From contig CAYZWU010000004.1 of assembly GCA_964482235.1 (NCBI GenBank), forward strand, positions 62,001 to 126,000: a stretch of 64,000 nucleotides of DNA, given 5' to 3'. A program made the position numbers and the translations under genes. Each line of letters opens with the position of its first letter. The stretch's first letter is position 1. The stretch comes from CAYZWU01 sp964482235 (GTDB taxonomy: Bacteria > Planctomycetota > B15-G4 > CAYZWU01). Shown here one piece after another: positions 8,648 to 17,699 of this stretch. Under the pieces are notes generated by a model, which searched no databases, was not told where the DNA came from, and worked only from the letters and a program-made list of their open reading frames with translations.

Positions 8648-9946
8648 TCACTCCTTGTCGTCGCGCGGCAGGACGTGCGACAGGGCCATGAAGCGGGGAT
8701 CGAAATGCGACCGCAGCCTCTCGTTCAGATCGTCCAGCGTGACGGAGTCTATCAGGGCAACGAGATCGGAGGGGTAGAGGCTGCGGAAGAAGCACTCGAG
8801 GAAGGAATAGGCCGTGCTTTCGATCGAGTTGAACATCCTCACGTACTTGCCGATGTAGCGGTTCCGGATCCGGGTGAAGTGATCGGAGTCGATGCCCCTC
8901 TCGCGAGCCTCCTCGATTATCCCGAGGAGCCGGTCCCTGAGCTCCAACGGCTTGTCGGTGTCCGCGCTGAGGAGGGCAAAGCCGAAATCGCCGTATCCCG
9001 AACAAGAGGCCGAGAAGGAGTCGTCAACGAGCTCGTCGGCGTAGAGCGACTCGAACCAGGGAGACGACTTTCCGAAGATGATGTCCAGGATCATCTGCGT
9101 GATGATCTCCTTCCTTTCCACCTCCTTCATGTCCGCGGTCAGCTTCGATTCCTTGAAACCCATCAGGAATTTCGGCCGCGCAACGATCATCCGGGCGCTG
9201 ACCTCGCTGCTTGCCGGATCGGCAGAGGATTCGGCGCTCCACCGGGCGCTGAGACCCAGCTTGTCGACACTCCGGTTCGAGGCGTCGTCCAGGGCGATCT
9301 CCAGGATCTCCTCGGGATCGAACCCCCCCACCAGGACGAGCACCATGTTGCCGGGCCGGTACGCGGCCCGGTAGCACTGCTCGAGGAAATCGGGGGTGAT
9401 CCGCGCTATCGAGTCCACCGTACCGGCGATGTTCTGCCGTACGGGATGTTCGCGATAGAGGCACTTCATCAGATTGAAGAAGATGATCCAGTCCGGATCA
9501 TCGTCGTACATCCGTATCTCCTGCTGAATGATCCCCTGCTCCTTGCGAACGAGCTTTTCGGTAAAGTACGGATTCTGGACAAAGGATAGGAGAAGACGGA
9601 GATTGTCGGGCACCTTGCCGGTGCAGGAGAACATGTACGATGTGGAGGCGAAGCCCGTTCCGGCGTTGCAGTTGGCTCCGTTTGCGGCGAAACGATCGGA
9701 GACGTCCCCGTCGGCGTCCTCGAAAAGCTTGTGCTCCAGGAAATGGGCCGTCCCTTCGGGGAGCGTCAGCTCGTCGCCGTTATCTCCGCGCTTGATCACG
9801 CAGTCCGTCGAGCCGAAGCGAACGCCCATGATGCCGATGGTCTTCGAGAAGCCGGGCTTGGGATTGAAGCGAACGTTGAGGCCCGAGGGCAGGCGTGTTG
9901 CCAGAAAGGTCTCGTTCAGGCTGTTTTCGATCTTTTCCAGATCCAT
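8648..9946 (-). CDS. M16 family zinc peptidase, catalytic partner (YfmH-like)
   Basis: This 432-residue protein is an M16 (insulinase/pitrilysin-type) peptidase with the inverted zinc motif HFLEH in GTAHFLEHKLFEDADG and downstream ligand region EIRMYDDDPDW. Two M16 half-domains are present, as in the heterodimeric bacterial M16B enzymes. The open frame begins at 10021, but that would overlap the upstream gene; ATG 9946 (MDLEKIENSLNETF), with AAAGGA upstream, is preferred. The pair with 9963-11246 matches the YfmF/YfmH arrangement of Firmicutes, where the proteins have been linked to EF-P modification; that role here is inference. Confidence 0.82.
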   Translation of the reverse strand: MDLEKIENSLNETFLATRLPSGLNVRFNPKPGFSKTIGIMGVRFGSTDCVIKRGDNGDELTLPEGTAHFLEHKLFEDADGDVSDRFAANGANCNAGTGFASTSYMFSCTGKVPDNLRLLLSFVQNPYFTEKLVRKEQGIIQQEIRMYDDDPDWIIFFNLMKCLYREHPVRQNIAGTVDSIARITPDFLEQCYRAAYRPGNMVLVLVGGFDPEEILEIALDDASNRSVDKLGLSARWSAESSADPASSEVSARMIVARPKFLMGFKESKLTADMKEVERKEIITQMILDIIFGKSSPWFESLYADELVDDSFSASCSGYGDFGFALLSADTDKPLELRDRLLGIIEEARERGIDSDHFTRIRNRYIGKYVRMFNSIESTAYSFLECFFRSLYPSDLVALIDSVTLDDLNERLRSHFDPRFMALSHVLPRDDKE

Positions 9947-9962
9947 CGTGGTCCGGTTCCTT

Positions 9963-11246
9963 TCAAGCGATTCCCTTGAGGAAAAAGGTCTTCCCAGGAG
10001 AGACGAGCTCCGTGACGGCAACTAGCTGATCGCGCGTGACGGCGCCGATCCGCTCGATCACCGCGTCGACATCCGTCTCCCTCCCGGCCAGGGCGGCCAG
10101 GTGGTGATAATCGACCAGCTGTCCCGGATTGTCCTTCACCGCCGTCAGTCCGGAGATCAGCGCCTTCCGGGCGTGGGATATCTCGTCATCCGAGATGTCG
10201 CCGGCGGCAATCGAATCCATCTGCTCCAGCACGAGGCTTCTCGCCTGCTCGAACCTGTCGCGATGAATCCCCGCCCCCACCCTGAGGAACCCTTTCAGCT
10301 TGTCATAGATGGAATGCACGTAGTAGGCGAGGCTCGCCTTCTCCCTCACGTTCTTGAAGAGCTTGGAGAAGGAGCCGCCCCCCAGAATTGAGTTGTACAG
10401 GAAGAGAGCGAAATAGAGGGCATCGTCGCAGTCGTTGCGGACGTGAAATCCCATCACCAGCTTCGACTGCTCGAGATGCTGCTCCTCCTCGATGACGGCT
10501 CCGTCCCCCGGCTGCCCGGCCGGCGTGGGAGCGGTGTCATCGATCTCGGTGCGTTTCATGCCGCCGAACAGGAAGCCGAACAGGTCAAGCGCTTCATCGG
10601 GCTCGATCTCTCCCATGATGTAGACCGAGACCGGCCGCGACTCGAACATGCAGCGGTAGTAGTCGAAAGCCTCCACACGATCGAGCCGGCCCACCTGTTC
10701 GGGTTCGCCCCACTCGTACGTTCCGAACGGCTCGCCGCGAAACATCTCCCGGATCAGCCGGAGGTTGGCGTAGGTGATCTTGTCGTCGATCCGGCTGGCG
10801 ATGAACTTCTGCAGGTTCTTCTTCTCCAGGCTGAAGAGATCCGGCAGGAAGCCGCCCTCTTCATTGAGCGGATCGAGGAGCACGTCCCTGAACAGGGCGG
10901 CGGCGTTCCGGATCAAGCCGTTCCTGCTCGGGAGGAAACGGTCGTTCACCATGTCGATCCCCGAGATGAAGACCTGGTTTTCCCCGAGCTTGCCGTTATC
11001 GAGAGCCATCCTCGCCCCGAAGAGGAACTCCAGGGTCTGCGAGATCGAAGCCATGGACGGATAGTTCGTCGAGCCGCGCTTCATGATGAAAGGAAGGATC
11101 GCCTGTTCCTCGACGTGATCGGCCAGACTCCCCTTGATGAACACCCGGACGGTCACGGTCTTGAACTTCCGGGTTTTCAGAAGAAACAGCCTGATGTTCG
11201 TACCCGTTTCAAGAGGCTGGCATGAGATGGTATGTTCTTCGGGCAT
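9963..11246 (-). CDS. M16 family protein, non-catalytic partner (YfmF-like)
   Basis: This 427-residue protein has the M16 fold but no HxxEH zinc site: the equivalent segment reads EEQAILPFIMKRGSTNYPS. The C-terminal half keeps the typical FSKLFKNVREKASLAYYV motif (R...Y in M16 partner subunits). It is therefore the structural half of a heterodimer with the next gene, whose start lies 16 bases after this stop. The ATG at 11246 is used; a TTG directly before it is also open. The operon order is this gene, the catalytic M16 gene, then miaA. Confidence 0.82.
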   Translation of the reverse strand: MPEEHTISCQPLETGTNIRLFLLKTRKFKTVTVRVFIKGSLADHVEEQAILPFIMKRGSTNYPSMASISQTLEFLFGARMALDNGKLGENQVFISGIDMVNDRFLPSRNGLIRNAAALFRDVLLDPLNEEGGFLPDLFSLEKKNLQKFIASRIDDKITYANLRLIREMFRGEPFGTYEWGEPEQVGRLDRVEAFDYYRCMFESRPVSVYIMGEIEPDEALDLFGFLFGGMKRTEIDDTAPTPAGQPGDGAVIEEEQHLEQSKLVMGFHVRNDCDDALYFALFLYNSILGGGSFSKLFKNVREKASLAYYVHSIYDKLKGFLRVGAGIHRDRFEQARSLVLEQMDSIAAGDISDDEISHARKALISGLTAVKDNPGQLVDYHHLAALAGRETDVDAVIERIGAVTRDQLVAVTELVSPGKTFFLKGIA

Positions 11247-11524
11247 CAATGGTCGGCTCCGGCTCTCGCTTTCCGTCCTTCAGACTCCTCGCGACAAAAT
11301 TGGAGATGTGTCCGCCAGGCTGTTGCTCATTCTTCACGAAGGCTAAGTTGCAGGTGGACTGTATTTAGGCGCCCTCGCGAAAGCCTGTCAAAGGAATTCG
11401 CGGGACAAAGAAATCTTTTGAATTCGACAGCCGCATCGTGTATTTCACCCCTTTGGCGATATCCCGAAACACAAAACGACATCGTCGATCGAATCGATAG
11501 TATTCATGGAACGGAGCCCAGCGC

Positions 11525-12898
11525 TTGCCCTCAAAGCGGGAACCGAACTTAATCAGAAACACCATCATCTTCCCCGCCTCGCTCGATCCCGATGCGGTCA
11601 AGATCGTCAGGCGTCTGAAGCGATTCGGCTTCGAAGCCTATTTCGTCGGCGGATGCGTGCGCGACCTCCTGCTGGGCGCCATCCCCAAGGATTACGACGT
11701 GGCCACATCGGCCCGCCCCCGCCAGATCCGCAAGCTCTTCAGAAACTCGAAGATCATCGGCCGCCGGTTCAAGCTGGTCCATGTGATCTTCCGCGACAAA
11801 GTGATCGAGGTGTCGACATTCCGGCAGTCGCCGCAGGCGGAATCCGATTCGGCTCTGCCCGAGGATCCCGCCGACACCCCGCCTCCCGATCGCGATCCCG
11901 AGCAGTTCAAGCGAAGCGGGCTCCTCGTGCTACGGGACAACATCTACGGGGGAGCGCGGGACGATGCACTTCGCCGCGACTTCACCATCAACTCCCTCTT
12001 CTATGACGTGAAGGAGGAGGCGGTCGTGGACTACACCGGCGGCTACGACGATCTGCAGAACCGCGTAATCCGGTCGATCGGGCCGCCGTCGATCCGCCTG
12101 CGCGAGGACCCCATCCGGATCCTGAGAGCGATCCGCTTCCATTGCCGTCTCGATCTCGGCCTTGATGATGAGCTGAACGATGCGCTGATGAAACACGCGA
12201 CCGAGATCTCGAAATGCGCTCCGCCCCGCGTCATGGAGGAGGTGACGCGGATGCTGTCGTGCGGCGCGTCGAGCCGTGCCGTGGAGATGCTGTTCCGCTA
12301 CGGGCTGATAGATCATCTCTTTCCCGAGCTTGCCGAGGCAGCCGGGAAGGAGGCCTCCTACTTCGGCAGCGACCTGACCGGCCGGAACTTCCTGGAACGG
12401 GTTGCCGCCGAGGTCGACCGCACCGACAGGGGGCGAAGAAAGTATGCCGACTCGCTCTTCTTCGCCGTGCTCTTCTCTCCCGTGGCCGGCGTGGCGATGG
12501 AAGAAGCCCTCGCTCTCGAGAAACCGCCTCCCGACCTCGGTTCAGTGATCACCGAGATCCTCCGCCCCATCGGGATCAGGATGAGCATCCCACGCCGCCA
12601 CTCGTACCGTGCCAGGCAGATCCTCTTCGGTTTCCGGCGCTTCCAGCGCAGCAAGAGCGGCCGGCTTTCGGCGCGAAAGTTCATCCAAAAAAACTACTTT
12701 CAGGATTCTCTCGAGTTCTACCGCCTCGTCACCGATGCCCTGGGCGCCGATCCCGAGCGATATCGCTACTGGATCAACCGCTGGAAAGAGATCCGCCAAG
12801 GCGAATCAGGCGGGGCAAGCGGCCGCCCTGCAAGGAAGGGGCCTCAGGGACGGAGAAGGAGACGCCGTCCCAGGGGAAGAAAGAAAAAGCCGAGCTGA
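11525..12898 (+). CDS. pcnB: poly(A) polymerase-type nucleotidyltransferase with Arg-rich tail
   Basis: This is a second class II nucleotidyltransferase of 457 residues. The catalytic head has YFVGGCVRDLLLG, KDYDVATSARPRQIRKLF, RRDFTINSLFYDV and REDPIRILRAIRFHCRLDL. There is no HD domain. The C-terminus ends in a strongly basic tail (RRRRRRPRGRKKKPS), as in PcnB-type poly(A) polymerases, where such tails bind RNA. With an HD-type cca at 950-2269, a split of roles is likely: CCA addition there, 3' polyadenylation here. The start is a TTG at 11525; no better in-frame start is seen. The upstream 278 bases, shared with the divergent M16 operon, hold no clear promoter. Confidence 0.8.
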   Translation: MPSKREPNLIRNTIIFPASLDPDAVKIVRRLKRFGFEAYFVGGCVRDLLLGAIPKDYDVATSARPRQIRKLFRNSKIIGRRFKLVHVIFRDKVIEVSTFRQSPQAESDSALPEDPADTPPPDRDPEQFKRSGLLVLRDNIYGGARDDALRRDFTINSLFYDVKEEAVVDYTGGYDDLQNRVIRSIGPPSIRLREDPIRILRAIRFHCRLDLGLDDELNDALMKHATEISKCAPPRVMEEVTRMLSCGASSRAVEMLFRYGLIDHLFPELAEAAGKEASYFGSDLTGRNFLERVAAEVDRTDRGRRKYADSLFFAVLFSPVAGVAMEEALALEKPPPDLGSVITEILRPIGIRMSIPRRHSYRARQILFGFRRFQRSKSGRLSARKFIQKNYFQDSLEFYRLVTDALGADPERYRYWINRWKEIRQGESGGASGRPARKGPQGRRRRRRPRGRKKKPS

Positions 12899-12905
12899 TT
12901 ACGGA

Positions 12906-14156
12906 TCAGCGTCCCGACCGCCTGGGCCTGCCGCCTTTCGACGGCAGGGGCTTGTCCCTGTAGGTGGCGAGAACGTACTCCTCCCATTCCTTCTGAAAGG
13001 TGATCACGTTCAGGGAGTAGGCTTCCTTGATGGCGTCGCGGCAAGGCTTCCTGGTCTTGATCGCTCTCATGAAGGCGAGGAACCGAGCCGGCTCCTTCTT
13101 CTTCAGGAGAAAATCGACGTACGACCAGGCGACCTGGTGCTCCTTGCCGTGGAGCGCTGTGGTGCTCTTGTTGCAGGTCTCCGCGAAGGAAGGCAGCGTC
13201 CCCTTCTCGACTCCCATGCGGACCTGGTACTCCCAGTCCGAGTGCGAGAGCTCTTCCAGCTCCCCCTCCTCGTCGCAGGTGTTGTCCGCCAGGCCGAAAT
13301 ACCTGAACTCGAAAAAATGCGCGAGCCCCTCGTCCGCCCAGCCGGCCGTGGCCGAGAGCCACTCCATGCGGTAGTACGAGACGTTGAGAAGATGGCTGAC
13401 ATGGTGGATCAGGTGCCTGTGGAAGTGATCGTCCGTGGGAAGGTTCGCCTTGTCCTGCCACGAAACGAGGATCGACGGATTGCCCGGCAGATAGGCGGCG
13501 TTCCAGGAGTTGAGTCCCGTGTAGTGTTTCGCCGCCGCCAGGTTGTGCTTCTGCTTCTCGAAGAGAAAGATGTTGTGCTTCGGGTTCCGGATCGTCTTCG
13601 GATCGATCTTGAAGAGGTCCATGAAGTCGGCGTAGAACGTCTCGAGCCTGTCGGCATAGAGGTGAAGGGCCTCGTGCGCCCTGTAGGTCTTCTTGGCGCT
13701 GGTGACGATCTTGGGGATGCTCCAGGTGATGATGAAGTGCTCCGTTTCCACGTGGAGCAGATCCTCCTTGAGCAGCTTGTCGGTCTTTCGCCTCTCGGCG
13801 ATCCACTTCTCGTTCTTGAGCATCAGGTCCTTCTGCTCGGCGCGAGCCCTTTCCTCGAGCCCGGGATTCCGGCAGCGCTTGCAGACCAGCCAGGGGATTC
13901 CATGGCCCTTCTTGTCTTTCTCCACGACCCAGGAGCAGTAGAGAACCTTTGATTCCATCTCCTTGATACGGGGGGTGAAGAACTTGTTCTCGAGCTTGCC
14001 CGTGCTCTTGCACTTGGGGCACTTGGTGGGATCCTTCTTCTGTGCGGCCGCCTCGAAAGGCGGCAACACGAAGATCAGGGGAAAGAAGAAGAGCAGGAGT
14101 CTGACGAATCGCCGCGATCGAAGGCCGCCTTTTCCGCACATCGCCTTTTCAGTCAT
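12906..14156 (-). CDS. secreted gluzincin-like protein with zinc ribbon, probably non-canonical active site
   Basis: This 416-residue protein has a signal peptide (hydrophobic core LLLFFFPLIFVLPP, then EAAAQ). The mature N-terminus carries two CxxC pairs (CPKC and CKRC), suggesting a small zinc ribbon. The C-terminal half resembles DUF1570/peptidase-MA-like gluzincins: a helix HLIHHVSHLLN followed about 25 residues later by WADEGLAHFFE. In an active gluzincin the first helix reads HExxH; here the Glu is His (HHVSH). It may therefore be inactive or use altered chemistry. It ends 7 bases from the convergent pcnB stop. Confidence 0.7.
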   Translation of the reverse strand: MTEKAMCGKGGLRSRRFVRLLLFFFPLIFVLPPFEAAAQKKDPTKCPKCKSTGKLENKFFTPRIKEMESKVLYCSWVVEKDKKGHGIPWLVCKRCRNPGLEERARAEQKDLMLKNEKWIAERRKTDKLLKEDLLHVETEHFIITWSIPKIVTSAKKTYRAHEALHLYADRLETFYADFMDLFKIDPKTIRNPKHNIFLFEKQKHNLAAAKHYTGLNSWNAAYLPGNPSILVSWQDKANLPTDDHFHRHLIHHVSHLLNVSYYRMEWLSATAGWADEGLAHFFEFRYFGLADNTCDEEGELEELSHSDWEYQVRMGVEKGTLPSFAETCNKSTTALHGKEHQVAWSYVDFLLKKKEPARFLAFMRAIKTRKPCRDAIKEAYSLNVITFQKEWEEYVLATYRDKPLPSKGGRPRRSGR

Positions 14157-14370
14157 GGTTCCGCCCCCGGTTCATTCGATCGTTGTCCGTAAGGTCAAAC
14201 TCTGTTCCTGGCAGGCCGTTGATAAAGTGCTTCGGGATCGAAAGCGAGAGGCTTTATGGCGGATCAAGGCGCCAAACCGCAGGCGAATCACTGGATTCGC
14301 TGAGGATTTGGCAACGCAGAGCCGGCGCAAAAGATCCGCTTTCGGCCCGAATGACTTTTTCAACGGTCTG

Positions 14371-14886
14371 CTAACCCCCTTCCATGGAGAATTCCATGTG
14401 GTCGAACCAGAAGCCGAGCCCGGACACGGAGTCGATCTCGGCCTGCACGATGGCCTTGTGCCCTTCCTCGATCTCGACGAATCGCTCGAAGAGCTTCCGG
14501 CCATCCGGTTCGATCTCCTGCACGACCTTCTTGTAGAACTCGCTTGTCTCGACCTCGACGTCGAGAGCCTTCCTGAGATTGTCCAGTTCCACGTCGTACT
14601 GCTTGCCCTGGGGCTCCATCTTCTTCTTCAGGGACGCGAGGCCTTCCTCGATCCTATCCTTCGAGGGAAAGACCGTTCCCAGGACCTCGGCCGTGATCTT
14701 GCCCGTATTCTGCCATTCCTCGAGGCAGGAGTTCAGATACTTGAGGTGGGACATCTCTTCATCGGCAAGGACCTGGAAGACCCTCTTCGCCGAATCGTCC
14801 GTGGCCGTCTTGTGCGCCTCGAGATAGAGGTTGTGTACTCTGCCCTCGTATTCCAGGGATAGTTTGATTGCTTCTTCGACGTTCAT
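14371..14886 (-). CDS. ferritin-like/rubrerythrin-type diiron protein
   Basis: This 171-residue four-helix protein has two ferritin-like half motifs: Glu in SLEYEGRVHNLYLEA with DEEMSHLKYLN, and VEVETSEFYKKVVQ with VEIEEGHKAIVQ, giving the E, ExxH, E, ExxH set expected for a diiron site. There is no rubredoxin-type CxxC domain, so it is not a full rubrerythrin. The likely role is peroxide or iron handling. The ATG at 14886 has GGAGGA upstream; a TTG just before is less likely. It appears to be monocistronic, downstream of the efflux operon on the same strand, with 118 bases between. Confidence 0.78.
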   Translation of the reverse strand: MNVEEAIKLSLEYEGRVHNLYLEAHKTATDDSAKRVFQVLADEEMSHLKYLNSCLEEWQNTGKITAEVLGTVFPSKDRIEEGLASLKKKMEPQGKQYDVELDNLRKALDVEVETSEFYKKVVQEIEPDGRKLFERFVEIEEGHKAIVQAEIDSVSGLGFWFDHMEFSMEGG

Positions 14887-15004
14887 CAATTCCTCCAGAT
14901 TACAGCTTCAAACAGCAGTTTCCATAAACGAGGTTGTTCTATTGGATCAAAAAGCAGGGTGCGATGGAAGCCAAAGTCTCCGCGCCGCACGGAGCGAATC
15001 CGGA

Positions 15005-16444
15005 CTATCTGGATCCAGCCGCCGGGTCCGATCCGCCGCTTCCGCCTACCCTGGTCATGGTCCATTGCTGCCCCATGCCGGTGAGATAGCGCGCCTGGAT
15101 CTGGATCTGGATCAGCGTCTCATCGACCTTCAGGGCGGCGAGAACGGTCTCCTCCAGATCGACGGCGGCCTCGAGCCTCCTGATCAGGGCAATGCGCCCC
15201 GATGCGACCTGGCTGTCCATCAGGGAAAGCTCCTTCTCGATATTGGGAATGATCTTCCCGACGTACAGATCGCGCGTGGCCTTCAGCCTCTCCCATCTCT
15301 CCATCAGTCCGCGGAACTCGCCCAGGAACCGGTGCGCATCGGCGAGAAGAGTGGACTCGGCCTGGCGGACCGCAGCCTCGGCGCTCCGGGTCTCCCCCTG
15401 GTTCCTGTCGACCACTGGAAGGGGTATCTCGAGAAAGGCCCCCATGTAATCATCGCGATTCCGGCTCATCTCCGCGCCGCGGGCGTAGCCGATCCCCGCT
15501 GTCAGATCGGGCCAGGCACCGCTCCTGCTCAACTCGAGGGAGGCCCGCGCCGCCGCGACCTTCCTGTCGTTGACGATGAGATGACAGTTGCGCGTCAGGA
15601 GATCCTCTTCAGTGCCTTCCGGAAACTCGACGAGCAGCGAAGCCCCTTCCCCCGGCTCGGCCCGGACCGCGACGGCTCCAAGGGGCAGTCCGAGAGCGCC
15701 CTCCACATTTCGCAGGAGCCGCGCCCTCTCCGCTTCCGTGGAAGCGAGCTTCGCACGGGCCCTGTCCGCCGCCACCTCGAAGGCGATGAGCTCGAGATCC
15801 GAGAGGCGTCCCGAAGCGTTCATCTCACCGGCGATGAGGGCAAGCCGGCGCCTGATGTCAACGAGCCTTGCGAGGGATTCGACCTCTTTCTGTCTGATCA
15901 GGACGGCGCAGCAGTCGCGAGCCAGATCAGCCTGGAGAAGATTCCTTTCGTGGAAGTAGAGCGCCTCGGCCTCGTCCCTGCGCGCCTCGGCCACCGTGAC
16001 GCGGGCATCCGCCTTGCCGGCCAGCTCGAAACGCTGCGAGATCCTGATCTTGTTCCGTGCGTTCCCGAATCCCATGTCGTCGATGGGCATCATCTCCGTC
16101 TCGAGCATGAGGACGGGATTCGGGGCGAAGGAACCCTGGAGGATCAATCCCGTCTCGCGGGCGACGTTCTCGTGTAGCGCCTGCATTTTCGGGCTCTGAT
16201 CCACCAATGCCATGATCCCTTCCGGATCATCGGCCGAGATCGCCCCCACCGGCACGGCGGCCTTCATGGCCGGGAGGTTTTCCTGTGTGCGGACGAGAGG
16301 CGACGGCTGCCCGGCAGCCACGTGAGCGGGCTGGTCGCTCTTCGACGAGGTCGTAGCGGAGCAGGCGCCAAGCAGGAGAGCCGCCCCGGCGCAGAAGAGC
16401 GCGAGCGATCGACGTCGCAGGGTGTTGGCCGGATTCCAGATCAT
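15005..16444 (-). CDS. TolC-family outer-membrane efflux lipoprotein
   Basis: This is the outer-membrane channel of the tripartite efflux system encoded directly upstream. It has 479 residues with a lipoprotein signal (SLALFCAGAALL, lipobox LLGAC). The mature protein has two repeats of long amphipathic helices, including AQHEN-type and ARDCCAVLIRQKEVESLARLVDIRR segments, as in OEP proteins that form alpha-barrels. It starts 9 bases after permease 2 with TAGGAG upstream, and is the last gene of the operon. Confidence 0.85.
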   Translation of the reverse strand: MIWNPANTLRRRSLALFCAGAALLLGACSATTSSKSDQPAHVAAGQPSPLVRTQENLPAMKAAVPVGAISADDPEGIMALVDQSPKMQALHENVARETGLILQGSFAPNPVLMLETEMMPIDDMGFGNARNKIRISQRFELAGKADARVTVAEARRDEAEALYFHERNLLQADLARDCCAVLIRQKEVESLARLVDIRRRLALIAGEMNASGRLSDLELIAFEVAADRARAKLASTEAERARLLRNVEGALGLPLGAVAVRAEPGEGASLLVEFPEGTEEDLLTRNCHLIVNDRKVAAARASLELSRSGAWPDLTAGIGYARGAEMSRNRDDYMGAFLEIPLPVVDRNQGETRSAEAAVRQAESTLLADAHRFLGEFRGLMERWERLKATRDLYVGKIIPNIEKELSLMDSQVASGRIALIRRLEAAVDLEETVLAALKVDETLIQIQIQARYLTGMGQQWTMTRVGGSGGSDPAAGSR

Positions 16445-16453
16445 CGAGAGCTC

Positions 16454-17695
16454 CTACTGGCGCCGCACGGCATCAACCATCTTCAGGCGAAGGGAACGAT
16501 AGGCCGGAACGAAGGCGCCGCAAAGTCCGATGAAGATCGACGCCGCCATGGCCCAGCAGAAGACGATCATATCGACCTCGACCCGGAAGGCGGCCATGGG
16601 GATCTTCATCGGCAGTCCGTTGGCCAGGTAGCCGAGAGCGCACCCGATCACGCCGGCAATCAATGAGATGAGGATCGACTCCACCAGGATGCTCAACAGA
16701 ACGCTCTTCTTGGAGAACCCGATCACCTGCAGGGTGCCTATCTCGCGCACCCGCCCCATCACGGAGGTATACATCGTGTTGAGCCCCGCGATCACGCCGC
16801 CGGCAATGATCACCAGCGCCATCACCTGGGCGAACTTCCGGAAGTAGTCGAAGCCGCGGGCGTAGTCGGCGAAGTATGTCTGTTCTGGAAAGGCCTTCAC
16901 CTCGAACTGCTCGTCCGTCGAGATGCGGTCGCAGATCGACTGGATCGTGGAAGGATCCTCGATCTTGGCCCGGATGAAGGAGTAGTCCCGGCGCCGGAGG
17001 CAGACCTTGAGGTCCTCGGTGTGAGCCCAGATCTCGCTCTCCATGATGGTTCCCGGGGCCTCGAACCGCCCCACGATCGTCCAGATCCTGCTGAGGAGCT
17101 CGAGCTTCTTGCCCACGGCGAGGGCCTCGTCCGCCACCCCCAGCCTGGTGGCAGCCATGCTCCCCACCATCAGCTCGGGGCCGGGAAACCCTTCTTGCCC
17201 CGCTTCCTCGGCATCGAGGTTGCCGCGCACCGGCCAGCGCCCATCGATGATCTTCACGCTGCTGTTTACCCGGCGCGCGATCTCGGGGTAGACGCCGTGG
17301 ACCACGGCGCGCTGACGGCCCTCGCGAAACATCTCGGCGCCCACGGCCCGCACATCGAGCCCGATGTAGACCTCCTGGGAGATGAGCGGTTCCTCGCTCT
17401 CCCCCCACTCGGTTTCGCACTCGAACTTGACCGCATCGTCATAGAGCTCCAGCAGGACCTGCTCGCTGTCGGCCGCCGAGATCGACGAGAGCACGAAGGT
17501 CTCTGCCTTCTTCGAGATGATGATCAGGTTGTCCGCGTCGCCGGTGCTCCTGAACGAGTTGGCCATCGATCGGCTGAAGGCCAGCATGAAGACCACGGCA
17601 GCCACGATCAGGGCCATCCCGGCGATGGTGAGCAGGGTGCGCACCTTGCGCCTCATCAGGTTGCGGACGCTGTAACGTAAAGGTAGATGAGCCAT
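16454..17695 (-). CDS. ABC transporter permease, MacB/FtsX type (permease 2)
   Basis: This 413-residue inner-membrane permease has the MacB topology: helix 1 near residues 20-42 (LLTIAGMALIVAAVVFMLAF), a large periplasmic domain, then three helices at the C-terminus with VREIGTLQVIGFSKKSVL, the coupling segment of FtsX-type permeases. It has no in-frame stop and shares its fold with permease 1 directly upstream (4 bases between stop and start). The two would form a heterodimer driven by the ATPase at 18881-19570. Confidence 0.88.
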   Translation of the reverse strand: MAHLPLRYSVRNLMRRKVRTLLTIAGMALIVAAVVFMLAFSRSMANSFRSTGDADNLIIISKKAETFVLSSISAADSEQVLLELYDDAVKFECETEWGESEEPLISQEVYIGLDVRAVGAEMFREGRQRAVVHGVYPEIARRVNSSVKIIDGRWPVRGNLDAEEAGQEGFPGPELMVGSMAATRLGVADEALAVGKKLELLSRIWTIVGRFEAPGTIMESEIWAHTEDLKVCLRRRDYSFIRAKIEDPSTIQSICDRISTDEQFEVKAFPEQTYFADYARGFDYFRKFAQVMALVIIAGGVIAGLNTMYTSVMGRVREIGTLQVIGFSKKSVLLSILVESILISLIAGVIGCALGYLANGLPMKIPMAAFRVEVDMIVFCWAMAASIFIGLCGAFVPAYRSLRLKMVDAVRRQ

Positions 17696-17699
17696 GTGA

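Noticed and set aside
11365..11601. 78-codon frame on the minus strand in the M16/pcnB intergenic region
   Set aside because: It overlaps the pcnB start, has no ribosome-binding site and no family likeness.
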